Source: Castellaniella sp036379515 (GTDB taxonomy: Bacteria; Pseudomonadota; Gammaproteobacteria; Burkholderiales; Burkholderiaceae_B). From it: a stretch of DNA of 64,000 bases. This document shows positions 33,228-42,744 of this stretch, piece by piece. The position numbers and the translations under genes were made by a program. Within the stretch, counting starts at the first letter, position 1. Each line of letters begins with the position of its first letter. The DNA lies in assembly GCF_036379515.1 (NCBI RefSeq), contig NZ_DASVGN010000021.1, positions 1 through 64,000 of the forward strand, in the 5' to 3' direction. The notes under the pieces are model-generated. The model ran no database searches and was not told where the DNA came from. It saw nothing but the letters and a program-made list of their open reading frames with translations.

Positions 33228-33291
33228 AGGCCAGCGCTGCTTTGGCCGTGCCGTAGCGCCTCCTGCAATAGCCCGCCTTGCCGCTTCGGTG

Positions 33292-33313
33292 GCCGTTGCC
33301 CTTCGGCAACGGC
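33292..33313 (+). terminator. Strong hairpin at the end of the pilus operon
   Basis: GCCGTTGCC (33292-33300), tetraloop CTTC, GGCAACGGC (33305-33313): a perfect 9-bp stem followed by TCTCA, 65 bp past the last pilus gene. It lacks a full T tract, so terminator function is probable but not certain. Confidence 0.5.
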
Positions 33314-33381
33314 TCTCACACCGTACAATCCCTTATTTGCTGTTTGCCACAGCGCGGTTCGCTACCGCGCGCACCCTTGCC

Positions 33382-33888
33382 ATGCCTACGTCGCCCGCCT
33401 CACTGATCCTTTCGCTTCCTGACGAAGAAGCTACTCTGCGCCTGGCAAAACAGCTGGCTGACTGCGTATGTGGCAAGACGGAAGCCTCTGGAACTCCAGG
33501 AGGACGCATCCACCTGAAAGGTGAGCTGGGCGCAGGGAAAACGACGCTCGTCCGAGGCCTGCTACGGGCCGCTGGCGTCACAGGACGCATCAAAAGTCCG
33601 ACCTATACGCTGCTTGAAAGCTATAATATTTCTAACTTATACTTCCATCACTTTGATTTCTATAGATTTAGTGATGCCCACGAGTGGCGGGATGCCGGAT
33701 TCGCCGAGCTTTTCGACGAACACGCAATCGTTCTGATCGAATGGCCTGAGCAGGCCGGGACCCGTTTGCCGCTACCGGATCTGGACATCCAACTGGCGTA
33801 TGCAGGCACCGGGCGGACGGCCCGGCTCGTCGCCAGCAGCGAAAAAGGACAACGATGGCTGACCTCCCTGACACCTCAGCGGGTGTGA
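33382..33888 (+). CDS. tsaE: tRNA threonylcarbamoyladenosine biosynthesis ATPase TsaE
   Basis: A 168-residue P-loop protein needed for t6A modification of ANN-decoding tRNAs with TsaB and TsaD. Motifs: SLPDEEATLRLAKQLAD at the start, Walker A LKGELGAGKTTLVRGLLRAAG, SPTYTLLESY, HHFDFYRF, and IEWPEQA near the end. The ATG at 33382 gives the family N-terminus; the frame stays open to 33289. It overlaps the following amidase gene by 34 bp, the common tsaE-amiC arrangement. Confidence 0.95.
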   Translation: MPTSPASLILSLPDEEATLRLAKQLADCVCGKTEASGTPGGRIHLKGELGAGKTTLVRGLLRAAGVTGRIKSPTYTLLESYNISNLYFHHFDFYRFSDAHEWRDAGFAELFDEHAIVLIEWPEQAGTRLPLPDLDIQLAYAGTGRTARLVASSEKGQRWLTSLTPQRV

Positions 33889-35201
33889 ACTCCCCCGCAC
33901 AACCCCTGCGCCGCAAGCTGCTGGTCAGTGGCTGCACCCTCCTGGTTCTCCCCGTCATTCCCAGCCTTGCCCACGCGGCAACCATTCTGGCCGTGCGGAC
34001 GTGGCCGGCCGAGGAATACACGCGGGTCACGCTCGAAATGGACACCGAGCTCAAGGCTGAGCACTTCACGATAGAAAACCCCAATCGCCTGGTGGTGGAC
34101 ATCGACGGTCTGAACATGAGCCGTGCCATCAGCGACCTGGTGTCCAAGATCAAGCCCGACGACCCCTACATCCGCTCGGTTCGTGTGGCTCAAAATCGTC
34201 CGAATGTGGTGCGGCTGGTGTTTGATCTGAAGCAGGCGGTCGCACCCCAGGTATTCACGCTCAAGCCTATCGGCCAGTACAAGTACCGGCTGGTACTAGA
34301 TCTTTACCCCAAGGTGGCAAAGGACCCGCTGATGGCGCTGATCAAGGACTCACAGAACGACCCTCTGGCGGGCGTACTGGAGAGCCTGGCACAGAACAGC
34401 CCTGACACTGCGGCAATCCCCTCGGTCAAAGGGCAGGAACTCCCACCGGCCGTGCAAGAGCGTTCGGAACCCAGCGCCCCGCAGCTGTCAGGGAAAGATC
34501 GGCCTTTCCTGATCGCCATCGACCCAGGCCACGGGGGTGAGGACCCGGGTGCCACAGGCCGTCGCGGAACGCACGAAAAAGACATCGTTCTGCAGATTGC
34601 ATTCCGGCTGAAGAAACTGATCGACTCGCGACCCAACATGCGGGCCTACATGACCCGCGACCGCGATTACTTCGTGCCGCTTGGAGTGCGCGTGCAGAAA
34701 GCACGCCGGGTCAAGGCCGACTTGTTCATTTCCATCCACGCTGATGCGTTCACCAATTCGTCCGCACGCGGTTCGTCGGTCTGGGCACTGTCCCAGCACG
34801 GAGCCAGCAGCACGACCGCCCGCTGGCTTGCCAAGAGCCAGAATGACTCGGACCTGATTGGCGGAATCGATCTGGGCGCCCATAACAAGCAGGTCGCAGA
34901 AGTCTTGCTGGACCTGTCCACGGGTCAGCAGATTACGGACTCCATCAAGCTTGGAACCCGGGTGCTGATGGAAATCGGCAAGATCAACGATCTGCACAAG
35001 AACCACATCGAGCGCGCAGCCTTTGCCGTGCTGAAAGCCCCTGACATTCCGTCTATCCTGGTCGAAACGGCATTCATCAGCAACTCACAGGAAGAAATGC
35101 TGCTGCGCAACCCAAGGCACCAGCAAAAGATCGCCAGCGCGATCCTCAGCGGGGTACAGGATTATTTTTCCAAGCACCCTGGCATGGCCCGCCGGGCGTA
35201 G
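33855..35201 (+). CDS. amiC: N-acetylmuramoyl-L-alanine amidase (AmiC type)
   Basis: A 448-residue periplasmic zinc amidase that splits septal peptidoglycan. The N-terminal signal carries RRK before a hydrophobic run, reminiscent of the Tat route used by AmiC. An AMIN domain (about residues 45-150; ILAVRTWPAEEYTRVTLEMD) targets the septum. The amidase_3 domain begins FLIAIDPGHGGEDPGATG (first zinc His, and Glu in HEKDIVL), and continues with FISIHADAF and the C-terminal ILVETAFISN. All zinc and catalytic residues are visible. It ends 8 bp from the convergent mutL gene. Confidence 0.95.
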   Translation: MADLPDTSAGVNSPAQPLRRKLLVSGCTLLVLPVIPSLAHAATILAVRTWPAEEYTRVTLEMDTELKAEHFTIENPNRLVVDIDGLNMSRAISDLVSKIKPDDPYIRSVRVAQNRPNVVRLVFDLKQAVAPQVFTLKPIGQYKYRLVLDLYPKVAKDPLMALIKDSQNDPLAGVLESLAQNSPDTAAIPSVKGQELPPAVQERSEPSAPQLSGKDRPFLIAIDPGHGGEDPGATGRRGTHEKDIVLQIAFRLKKLIDSRPNMRAYMTRDRDYFVPLGVRVQKARRVKADLFISIHADAFTNSSARGSSVWALSQHGASSTTARWLAKSQNDSDLIGGIDLGAHNKQVAEVLLDLSTGQQITDSIKLGTRVLMEIGKINDLHKNHIERAAFAVLKAPDIPSILVETAFISNSQEEMLLRNPRHQQKIASAILSGVQDYFSKHPGMARRA

Positions 35202-35209
35202 GCGCCGTT

Positions 35210-37075
35210 TTACTGTCCGCGAAGGAACAGCTTATCGAGATCGGTCATGCTCCACTGGAACCAGGTCGGACGGCCATGATTGCACTGATCGGCACGTTCG
35301 GTGCGTTCCATCTGGCGCAGGAGCGCATTCATCTCATCCAGAGTCAGCAGCCGATGCGCACGCACGGCACCATGGCAAGCCATGGTGGACAGCAGTTCGT
35401 TGCGCTGCTCCAGCAGCCTGGCCGAATGGCCGATACGTTCGACGTCGGCCAACACCCCGCGCGCCAAAGCCTCGATGTCACCATGCGCCAGCAAGGCCGG
35501 AACCGCCCGGACGGCAAGCGACGTAGGTCCCGTTGCCCGGATGCGCAAGCCCAGGAGATCCAGCGTGTCCTGTTCTTCTTGCGCCACCGCCACCTGAGTC
35601 TCGGATGCCGTGAACACCACAGGAACGAGCAACTCTTGCGCTGGCAGAGAAGACCGATCCAGTGCATTTTTCAGCGTCTCGTAGACGACGCGCTCGTGGG
35701 CAGCGTGCATGTCCACGAGAATCAGGCCTTGCGCGTTCTGCGCCAGTATATAAATGCCGTGCAGCTGCCCCAGCGCCATGCCTAGAGGCAAATCGGACGA
35801 CGCCGAGGCAGGTTGCGTCACACCATCAAGCGACGACACGGGCATGGAAGGATGCGTCCTGGGCGGATCCAGGGGCCGATACAAAGAACGCCAATCCTGT
35901 GGCGGCGTATGTTCATGCAGGGCAAAACGCTGTTGCACGGGGGGCCGATAAAACGAGGCTCCGGCACTGACAGAAGCCGACTGATCTAAACGCCCGAGAT
36001 CCGAACTGGCCAGGCGTAACCCTCCGACTGCCGCAGGGCCATTGCCCGCTGTGGGCTCCGGCGGCGCTTCTGTCACCCCACCCACGGCCGCCCCGCCTTG
36101 CTGCGCCAAGGCACTGGCCAACACCTGAGCCACATACTGGTGCACAGCACCACTGTCGCGGAATCGGACCTCATGTTTGGCGGGGTGCACGTTCACGTCC
36201 ACCCCCGCAGGGTCCAGCGCCAGAAACAGCACGTAGGCCGGCTGGCGGTCGCCGTGCAGCACATCGGCATAGGCCTGACGCACGGCATGAGACACAGTAC
36301 GGTCACGCACGAAACGTCCGTTGACATAAAGGTACTGGCGATCAGCGCGGTTGCGCGCGAACGTGGGGCGCGTGATGCAGCCTTCGAGGCTGACGAGCCC
36401 CTGGTCAGCGGAGACCGCCAGGCTTTGGTCCTCGAATTCGTCGCCCAGCACATCGCGAATGCGGGCATGGATCTGTGTCGCAGGCCAGTTGCGCTGCGGC
36501 TTGTCGTTATGAAAAAGGCGAAATGCTACCTGTGGATTGGCCAGTGCGATCCGTTCGACCGCGCCCAGACAGTGGCTATATTCCGTTGCGTCGGACTTGA
36601 GGAATTTGCGCCGGGCAGGAATGTGATCAAAGAGTTGGCGCACTTCGACCCGCGTCCCTACCGAGCCTGCCGCCGGGACAGGCTCTGACGAACTCGCCGT
36701 CATCTGCCACGCCTGCACATCCCCCGCCGTGCGTGAGGTGAGCGTGAGCTGCGCCACCGAGGCAATGGACGCCAGTGCCTCACCCCGAAACCCCATGGTG
36801 GCGACCGATTCCAGCTCCGCCAGCGACGCGATCTTGCTGGTGGCGTGGCGCTGCAGCGCCAGACCTAACTGCTCATGGGGAATACCTACGCCGTCATCAA
36901 CAACCAGAATGCGGCGAATGCCACCGCCGTCGAGCCGGATTTCAATGACACGGGCCTGCGCGTCCAGTGCGTTCTCGAGCAGCTCTTTAAGCACGGACGC
37001 CGGACGCTCGATGACTTCGCCCGCCGCAATCTGGCTGACAAGGGTATCGGGCAAGGCAGCAATGGGATGACTCAT
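35210..37075 (-). CDS. mutL: DNA mismatch repair protein MutL
   Basis: A 621-residue GHKL ATPase. N-terminal motifs: AAGEVIERPASVLKELLENA, LVVDDGVGI and ATSKIASLAELESVATMGFRGEAL. The C-terminal half contains LVDMHAAHERVVYE, which fits the metal-dependent endonuclease motif D-x-H-A-x2-E-x4-E found in species without MutH, so this MutL probably nicks DNA itself. The middle (about residues 330-430) is a Pro/Ser-rich linker. The start MSHPIAALPDTLVSQIAAGE is canonical. It is divergent from the DedA gene by 48 bp. Confidence 0.97.
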   Translation of the reverse strand: MSHPIAALPDTLVSQIAAGEVIERPASVLKELLENALDAQARVIEIRLDGGGIRRILVVDDGVGIPHEQLGLALQRHATSKIASLAELESVATMGFRGEALASIASVAQLTLTSRTAGDVQAWQMTASSSEPVPAAGSVGTRVEVRQLFDHIPARRKFLKSDATEYSHCLGAVERIALANPQVAFRLFHNDKPQRNWPATQIHARIRDVLGDEFEDQSLAVSADQGLVSLEGCITRPTFARNRADRQYLYVNGRFVRDRTVSHAVRQAYADVLHGDRQPAYVLFLALDPAGVDVNVHPAKHEVRFRDSGAVHQYVAQVLASALAQQGGAAVGGVTEAPPEPTAGNGPAAVGGLRLASSDLGRLDQSASVSAGASFYRPPVQQRFALHEHTPPQDWRSLYRPLDPPRTHPSMPVSSLDGVTQPASASSDLPLGMALGQLHGIYILAQNAQGLILVDMHAAHERVVYETLKNALDRSSLPAQELLVPVVFTASETQVAVAQEEQDTLDLLGLRIRATGPTSLAVRAVPALLAHGDIEALARGVLADVERIGHSARLLEQRNELLSTMACHGAVRAHRLLTLDEMNALLRQMERTERADQCNHGRPTWFQWSMTDLDKLFLRGQ

Positions 37076-37123
37076 AAAACGATTATAGTGGTGGGTTATT
37101 AGTTTTTATCGTCCTCATTTCCC

Positions 37124-37768
37124 ATGGCCGAATTCCTGAATCTGGTGTTGAACATCGACCAATCCCTCGGGTTCTGGGTTGCCCAGTACGGCGCCTGGAT
37201 CTACCTGATTCTTGGGCTGATCGTATTTGGCGAAACCGGCCTGGTGGTGCTGCCGTTTCTGCCCGGTGATTCGCTGCTTTTCATTGCCGGCGCCTTTGGC
37301 GCCACAGGCCTGCTCGACCCCGTGCTGCTTGCAGCGCTGCTCATTGTGGCCGCCATCCTGGGCAACACGGTGAACTACAACGTGGGGCGCCTGATAGGGC
37401 CCAGGGTGTTCTCTCGCGACTACCGGTTCCTGGATCGCAAGGCCTTGCTCAAGACTCATGGTTTCTACGAAAAGCACGGCGGCAAGACCATCGTGCTGTC
37501 GCGCTTCCTGCCGCTGTTTCGAACCTTTGCGCCCTTCGTGGCCGGCGTCGCAGGCATGAGCCGGCTGCACTTCCAGATGTACAACGCCATCGGCGCGATT
37601 TCCTGGGTGTGCCTGCTGGTGGCCTCGGGCTACTTCTTTGGCAACGTTCCTATCGTCAAAGAGCATCTGAACACCATCGTGCTCATCGGGGTGGCCGCCG
37701 CCGCAGTCCCTGCCGCCCTCGGGGTGCTGTGGAAGCTCCTGCACCGCAAAAAGGCAGACGCCGCCTGA
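37124..37768 (+). CDS. DedA-family inner membrane protein
   Basis: A 214-residue polytopic protein of the DedA/VTT family, members of which act in undecaprenyl-phosphate or phospholipid flipping and membrane homeostasis. Family motifs: VFGETGLVVLPFLPGDSLLF (E and the PGDS re-entrant loop) and FLPLFRTFAPFVAGVAGMSR (the second arginine/proline re-entrant loop). Several membrane helices are evident. It may share transcription with miaA, whose start follows 13 bp later. Confidence 0.92.
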   Translation: MAEFLNLVLNIDQSLGFWVAQYGAWIYLILGLIVFGETGLVVLPFLPGDSLLFIAGAFGATGLLDPVLLAALLIVAAILGNTVNYNVGRLIGPRVFSRDYRFLDRKALLKTHGFYEKHGGKTIVLSRFLPLFRTFAPFVAGVAGMSRLHFQMYNAIGAISWVCLLVASGYFFGNVPIVKEHLNTIVLIGVAAAAVPAALGVLWKLLHRKKADAA

Positions 37769-37781
37769 GGTCGCACTCAGC

Positions 37782-38792
37782 ATGACGCACACCCGCACGA
37801 ACACGGCGCCAGGCAAGACGCACCCGCCTCCCGGCTCGACTCGCCCTCTGCTGATCTGCCTGGCGGGCCCCACCGCATCGGGCAAGTCGGCGGCCTCCCT
37901 GGCGCTGGCGCAACACTGGCCCATCGAACTCATCATCATGGACTCGGCCACGATCTACCGAGGCATGGACGTCGGCACGGCCAAGCCCAGCCCAGAAGAA
38001 CAAGCGCGAGTACCGCATCACCTGCTGGATATTCTCGACCCTGCCGAGTCGTATTCAGCCGCCGAGTTTGCACAGGCGGCGGCAACGCTCGCACAAGAAA
38101 TCCGCGGCCGGGGCCGCTTGCCGGTCCTGTGTGGCGGGACGATGCTGTACTACAAGGCTTTGCGCGAAGGCCTGCACGCGCTACCCCCCGCAGACCCTGC
38201 GGTTCGACAGCAGCTGGACGAAGAAGCGCGCACGCGAGGCTGGCCCGCTCTGCATGCGGAACTGGCCCAAGTCGATCCTGAAACGGCAGCACGCCTGGCG
38301 CCCAATGACAGCCAGCGCCTGCAACGTGCACTGGAAATCTGGCGAACCAGCGCGCGCTCCATGAGTGACTGGCTGCGCGAGCCCGCACAACTCGCCCTGC
38401 CAGGGTGGGACTTTGCAACCATCAGCCTGGAGCCCAGCGACCGCCGCGTGCTGCACGAGCGCATCGCCCTGCGCTACCGCAGCATGATGGCAGATGGTTT
38501 GCTGCAGGAAGTCCAAACCCTGCACCGCCGTCGCGATCTGCACCCTAGCCTGCCCTCGGTCCGCTGCGTGGGATATCGACAGCTCTGGGACTATCTGGAC
38601 GGGCACGCGTCGCTGGAACAAGCCACTGACCAGGCGATTGCCGCCACCCGGCAACTGGCCAAGCGCCAGTTCACCTGGTTGCGTTCAATCCCTGAACGGA
38701 CAGTGATCGACAGCCTGGCCGGCGACGCAGAGCAACAAGTGCTGGCGCAGTTTGCCCGTTTGACCCAGGAACCTCAGTCCACGACCGTCTGA
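37782..38792 (+). CDS. miaA: tRNA dimethylallyltransferase MiaA
   Basis: A 336-residue enzyme adding a dimethylallyl group to A37 of UNN-reading tRNAs. Motifs: Walker A-like LAGPTASGKSAASL, the substrate Asp in MDSATIYRGMDVGTAKP, HHLLDI, LCGGTMLYYKAL, and the C-terminal RQLAKRQFTWLR. Its N-terminus is extended by about 20 polar residues before LLICLAGP. The 3' end overlaps the convergent purM by 19 bp. Proximity to mutL is common (mutL-miaA). Confidence 0.97.
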   Translation: MTHTRTNTAPGKTHPPPGSTRPLLICLAGPTASGKSAASLALAQHWPIELIIMDSATIYRGMDVGTAKPSPEEQARVPHHLLDILDPAESYSAAEFAQAAATLAQEIRGRGRLPVLCGGTMLYYKALREGLHALPPADPAVRQQLDEEARTRGWPALHAELAQVDPETAARLAPNDSQRLQRALEIWRTSARSMSDWLREPAQLALPGWDFATISLEPSDRRVLHERIALRYRSMMADGLLQEVQTLHRRRDLHPSLPSVRCVGYRQLWDYLDGHASLEQATDQAIAATRQLAKRQFTWLRSIPERTVIDSLAGDAEQQVLAQFARLTQEPQSTTV

Positions 38793-39823
38793 GCGCCGCC
38801 TGCCGCCTGGGGCTCGATGGCACCCAGCACGTGCACGGTCTCGCCGCCTGAACGCAAAGCTGCAGAAACGGCGGCGGCCTGAGCGGGATCGACCACCAGG
38901 ACCATTCCAATGCCGCAGTTGAAGACACGGGCCATCTCGTGATCGTCGACGCCGCCTTGCGATTGCAGCCACTGAAACAACAAGGGCCACTGCCACGCGT
39001 CGCGATGAATATGCGCACACAGCCCTGGGCGCAGGATGCGCGGCACGTTTTCAAGCAAGCCACCGCCGGTGATGTGAGCCAGCCCTTTGATGGCAGCCCC
39101 ATGCGCGGCCAGTGCCGCCAACACCGATTTGACGTAGATGCGGGTGGGCTCCATGACCACATCGACCAGCGGCCGACCGCCCAAGTCCTGATCGGGACGC
39201 GCCCCTGCGCGCTGAAGAATCTTGCGCACCAGAGAGTACCCATTGGAATGCGCGCCACTGGAGGCCAGCCCCAGGACCGTATCACCCACCTGAATGGAAG
39301 CGCCATCGATAATGGCGGATTTTTCAACCGCACCTACTGCAAAACCGGCAAGATCGTACTCGCCATCCGGGTACATGCCTGGCATTTCGGCCGTTTCGCC
39401 TCCAATCAAGGCGCAGCCTGCCAGCTCGCAACCGCGAGCCACTCCGGCCACCACCTGGGCTGCCGTCTGAACCGCGAGCTTGCCGCAGGCGAAGTAATCC
39501 AGAAAATACAACGGCTCGGCGCCCTGCACCAGAATGTCGTTGACGCTCATGGCCACCAGATCGATGCCGACCGTGTCGTGGCGCTGCCATTCGAATGCCA
39601 GGCGCAATTTGGTGCCTACGCCGTCCGTCCCCGAGACCAGCACCGGCTCGCGCAAGTGTGGTGGAACCTGGAACAAGGCGCCAAAACCACCGATTCCGGC
39701 CATCACCCCGGGGCGCATGGTGCGCGCTGCCAGCGGTTTGATGCGGTCCACCAGCGCGTCGCCGGCATCGATGTCGACACCCGCATCGCGGTACGTCAGG
39801 GGGGTGTGGGTTGCTGAAGTCAT
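38774..39823 (-). CDS. purM: Phosphoribosylformylglycinamidine cyclo-ligase PurM
   Basis: A 349-residue purine-pathway ATPase making AIR from FGAM. Motifs: TYRDAGVDIDAGDALVDRIK at the N-terminus, VSGTDGVGTKLRLA, DLVAMSVNDILVQGAEPLYF, GGETAEMPGMY, GLASSGAHSNGYSLVRKI, and HITGGGLLENVPRIL. It is divergent from hda (80 bp between starts), an arrangement widely seen in proteobacteria. Confidence 0.98.
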   Translation of the reverse strand: MTSATHTPLTYRDAGVDIDAGDALVDRIKPLAARTMRPGVMAGIGGFGALFQVPPHLREPVLVSGTDGVGTKLRLAFEWQRHDTVGIDLVAMSVNDILVQGAEPLYFLDYFACGKLAVQTAAQVVAGVARGCELAGCALIGGETAEMPGMYPDGEYDLAGFAVGAVEKSAIIDGASIQVGDTVLGLASSGAHSNGYSLVRKILQRAGARPDQDLGGRPLVDVVMEPTRIYVKSVLAALAAHGAAIKGLAHITGGGLLENVPRILRPGLCAHIHRDAWQWPLLFQWLQSQGGVDDHEMARVFNCGIGMVLVVDPAQAAAVSAALRSGGETVHVLGAIEPQAAGGAQTVVD

Positions 39824-39902
39824 GAGAAAAGCCGCCGAATGTGCAAGAATTGCGGGTTTGGACGATGTGCGACCCCGATTTTACGATGAAGTGTCTATTT
39901 GC

Positions 39903-40619
39903 ATGACGCAGCAACTTCTCCTGGATATCCTGCCTGGTGCGACGCCAACCCTCGAAAGCTTCGTGGCCGGAGTGAACTCGGCCGCTTTGGAGTCGGTGAG
40001 GCAGCTCACGGCGGGCCACGCACTGTATCTATGGGGAAGCGCCGGCTCGGGACGCAGCCACCTGCTGCGAGCGCGGGCCCAATGCCCGGGCGGTCATTAT
40101 CTGGACGCACGGGCGCCAGCCCACTGGCTGCATGCGCTGGCCCTGGATGAAGACCGCAGCCTCGCGCTGGTGGCCGTCGATGACGTGGGCGAACTCAACG
40201 ATGCCGCCCAAGCGGCGCTCTTTGCGCTTTTCAACCGCTGGCGGGCAGCGGCTACCACCCCCGGGGCTTTTGCCTTGCTCACGGCGGGAGATCGCGCACC
40301 GCTCACCATGCCCCTGCGCGAAGACCTGCGCACGCGCCTGGGTTGGGATCTGGTTTACCGACTTGAGCAACTGACGGACGAAGACCGCGCCACGGCACTG
40401 CAGGAGCGCGCGGCAAGCCGCGGGCTCAAGCTGTCAGACGAGATCTTGCACTGGATACTCACGCATCATGACCGCGACATGGGGCGACTGACAGCCCTCA
40501 TCGACACGCTGGACCATTATTCGCTGGAACGCCATCGGCCCATTACGCTCCCCTTGCTGAAGGAGCTGCTGGCCCATCCATCCGGCACACAACCTTCTTC
40601 TCCACACCACGGCTCCTGA
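39903..40619 (+). CDS. hda: DnaA regulatory inactivator Hda
   Basis: A 238-residue AAA+ protein that, with the sliding clamp, stimulates ATP hydrolysis by DnaA to limit re-initiation. It begins MTQQLLLDILPGATPTLESF, with a QLLLDI clamp-binding-like segment at the extreme N-terminus. It has the degenerate Walker A LWGSAGSGRSHLL, the DDVGELND Walker B, LREDLRTRLGWDLVYRL, and the sensor 2 helix RDMGRLTALIDTLD. ATG 39903 lies far inside the open frame, but the upstream part is antisense to purM and is not coding. Confidence 0.93.
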   Translation: MTQQLLLDILPGATPTLESFVAGVNSAALESVRQLTAGHALYLWGSAGSGRSHLLRARAQCPGGHYLDARAPAHWLHALALDEDRSLALVAVDDVGELNDAAQAALFALFNRWRAAATTPGAFALLTAGDRAPLTMPLREDLRTRLGWDLVYRLEQLTDEDRATALQERAASRGLKLSDEILHWILTHHDRDMGRLTALIDTLDHYSLERHRPITLPLLKELLAHPSGTQPSSPHHGS

Positions 40620-40630
40620 TTCGGAACTTC

Positions 40631-41326
40631 ATGAATACACCCACACAACTGGCCCTCTTCGACCTGGACAATACCCTGCTGCCCTTTGACAGCGATCACC
40701 TGTGGGCAGATTTTCTGGCGCGCACAGGACGGGCTGGAGACCCGGTCCAGGCCCGTGCGCGCAACGATGAACTTCTGCGACGCTACAACGAGGGCACGCT
40801 GAGTGCACAGGAAGCCGCCGACGTCATGCTGGGATTGCTGCAACTAGGGACCCCAGAGGAACTCGTCCACTGGCAGCACGACTACATGCAGGAGGTCATC
40901 CTCCCTGGCATTCGGCCCGTCGCGCAAGAGTTGATCGCGCGCCACAAGAACCAGGGTGCGCTATGTGCGATCGTGACCTCGACCAACGCGTTCGTGACGC
41001 AACCCATTGCGCAGGCGCTGGGCTTCGAGCACCTGATTGCCACCGTCCCTGAACGCGACGCACACGGACGCTACACGGGGCGCATGCAGGGCACCCCCGC
41101 CTTCCAGGCGGGCAAGGTCCTGCGTGTGCGCGCCTGGCTTCAAGGCCTCGGCTTGCGGCTCGAGGACTTTGCCGAATCGTGGTTCTACAGCGACTCCATG
41201 AACGACCTGCCACTGCTGGAGGTGGTGACACAGCCGGTCGCTACCAATCCGAGCCCTGCCTTGCGTGAACTGGCACTCCACCGCGGCTGGCAGGTTCTGG
41301 ACCTGTTTGCAGACATAAAGTCATAA
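40631..41326 (+). CDS. HAD-superfamily phosphatase, SerB-like (HAD-IB)
   Basis: A 231-residue cytoplasmic hydrolase. The nucleophile motif FDLDNTLLPFDSD is near the N-terminus (Asp at 10 and 12), motif II is in CAIVTSTNAFV, and motif III/IV includes the acidic SDSMNDLPLL. Proteins of this subgroup often lie next to hda and pcnB in betaproteobacteria and include histidinol-phosphate and phosphoserine phosphatases; the substrate cannot be named. It starts 11 bp after hda. Confidence 0.9.
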   Translation: MNTPTQLALFDLDNTLLPFDSDHLWADFLARTGRAGDPVQARARNDELLRRYNEGTLSAQEAADVMLGLLQLGTPEELVHWQHDYMQEVILPGIRPVAQELIARHKNQGALCAIVTSTNAFVTQPIAQALGFEHLIATVPERDAHGRYTGRMQGTPAFQAGKVLRVRAWLQGLGLRLEDFAESWFYSDSMNDLPLLEVVTQPVATNPSPALRELALHRGWQVLDLFADIKS

Positions 41327-41334
41327 AATACGCC

Positions 41335-42738
41335 ATGCTCAAGCAGACCATCAAACATTTCGTCTCGCGGTTGTTCGCGACTCCATCCAGTGGCCCCGTG
41401 CGCTTGTCACGCGACAAGCATGGCATCGATCGCCGTCTGGTGTCGCGGCATGCCATCAAGGTCTGTGAAGTCCTGAATCAGCAAGGGTTCGATGCCTACA
41501 TCGTGGGCGGCGCAGTACGCGACCTCATTGCCGGCCTCCCCCCTAAAGACTTCGACGTCGCCACCAACGCCACACCCAACCAGATCCGGCCACTCTTTCG
41601 ACGGGCACGCATCATTGGTCGCCGCTTCCAGCTAGTCCACGTCGTGTTCGGCCAGGAAATCATCGAGACTTCCACTTTTCGTGCCCCCTCCTCGGGTGAA
41701 CAAGAAACTGACGAGCACGGGCGCATTCTGCGGGACAACGTCTTTGGCACCCACGAAGAAGACGCGGCGCGGCGCGACTTCACCATCAACGCCCTGTACT
41801 ACGACCCCCTAAAAGAAGAAGTCATCGACTTTCACCAAGGGGTAGCCGACCTCAAGAACCGGGTGGTCCGCATGATTGGCGACCCCGAGACGCGCTTTCG
41901 CGAAGACCCGGTACGCATGCTGCGCGCGTTGCGCTTCCAGGCCAAGCTGGGTGCACACATCGACCCGGCCACCGAAGCGCCCATCAGCCGCCTGGCTTCG
42001 CTCATCGAGCACGTGCCCGCGTCGCGTCTCTTTGACGAAACGCTCAAGCTCCTCACCTGCGGTCACGCCATGGACTGCCTGCGCGAGCTGCGTCGGTCCG
42101 GCCTCACCAAGAGCCTGATCCCGCTCATCGACCGCATCTTCGAAGAAGAAGGCGGCGAAACGTTCGTCGAGATCGCGCTGTCGCGCACCGACGATCGCGT
42201 GCGCCAGGGCAAGGCCGTCAGCCCCAGTTTCCTGTTTGCAGCCTTGCTGTGGCGCCTGGTCGAAAAGCGCTGGACCGCCCAGGTGGCCGACGGCGTGCAA
42301 CGCAACGAGGCCCTGATCCGGGCCGCCGATTCCGTCATCGAAGCGCAAATGGACAAGCTCGCCATTCAGCGCCGCCATCAGGCCGACATGCGTGAAATCT
42401 GGCTCATGCAGGCGCGCTTCGAGCGCGCCACGGTACGTTCCATCTGGCGCATGATGGAGCAACCTCGCTTCAGAGCATCGGTCGATTTTCTGCAGCTGCG
42501 CGCGGAAGCACGCGAGGTGGACAGCGTGCTGGCTCAGTGGTGGATGGACCTGTCCAACAGCGGCGACGACCGTCGCGCGCAGATGATAGACACCTGGCAA
42601 GCGGGCCACGCGGGCGCGCGCCGTCTGGGCTCGGGCACCACAAAACGTCGCCGCCGGCGGCGCAAGCCCACCGAAGGGTCGGACCACACGGAAACCCGAG
42701 TGACTGCACCCGAAGATCCAGCCCCGCAAACCAACTGA
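41335..42738 (+). CDS. pcnB: Poly(A) polymerase PcnB
   Basis: A 467-residue nucleotidyltransferase that adds 3' poly(A) tails to RNA, promoting decay. The head domain shows YIVGGAVRDLIAGLPPKDFD with the catalytic DxD, then RARIIGRRFQLVHVVFG and RRDFTINALYYDP; the neck has FREDPVRMLRALRFQAKLG. The C-terminus is arginine-rich and basic (TTKRRRRRRKPTEG), typical of PcnB and unlike CCA-adding enzymes. The ATG lies 8 bp after the HAD gene. folK follows after 6 bp, the common pcnB-folK pair. Confidence 0.96.
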   Translation: MLKQTIKHFVSRLFATPSSGPVRLSRDKHGIDRRLVSRHAIKVCEVLNQQGFDAYIVGGAVRDLIAGLPPKDFDVATNATPNQIRPLFRRARIIGRRFQLVHVVFGQEIIETSTFRAPSSGEQETDEHGRILRDNVFGTHEEDAARRDFTINALYYDPLKEEVIDFHQGVADLKNRVVRMIGDPETRFREDPVRMLRALRFQAKLGAHIDPATEAPISRLASLIEHVPASRLFDETLKLLTCGHAMDCLRELRRSGLTKSLIPLIDRIFEEEGGETFVEIALSRTDDRVRQGKAVSPSFLFAALLWRLVEKRWTAQVADGVQRNEALIRAADSVIEAQMDKLAIQRRHQADMREIWLMQARFERATVRSIWRMMEQPRFRASVDFLQLRAEAREVDSVLAQWWMDLSNSGDDRRAQMIDTWQAGHAGARRLGSGTTKRRRRRRKPTEGSDHTETRVTAPEDPAPQTN

Positions 42739-42744
42739 GCCACC

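Noticed and set aside
39534..39902. Upstream extension of hda to 39534
   Set aside because: The stretch is antisense to purM and crosses the divergent promoter region; family proteins begin at the QQLLLDI segment.
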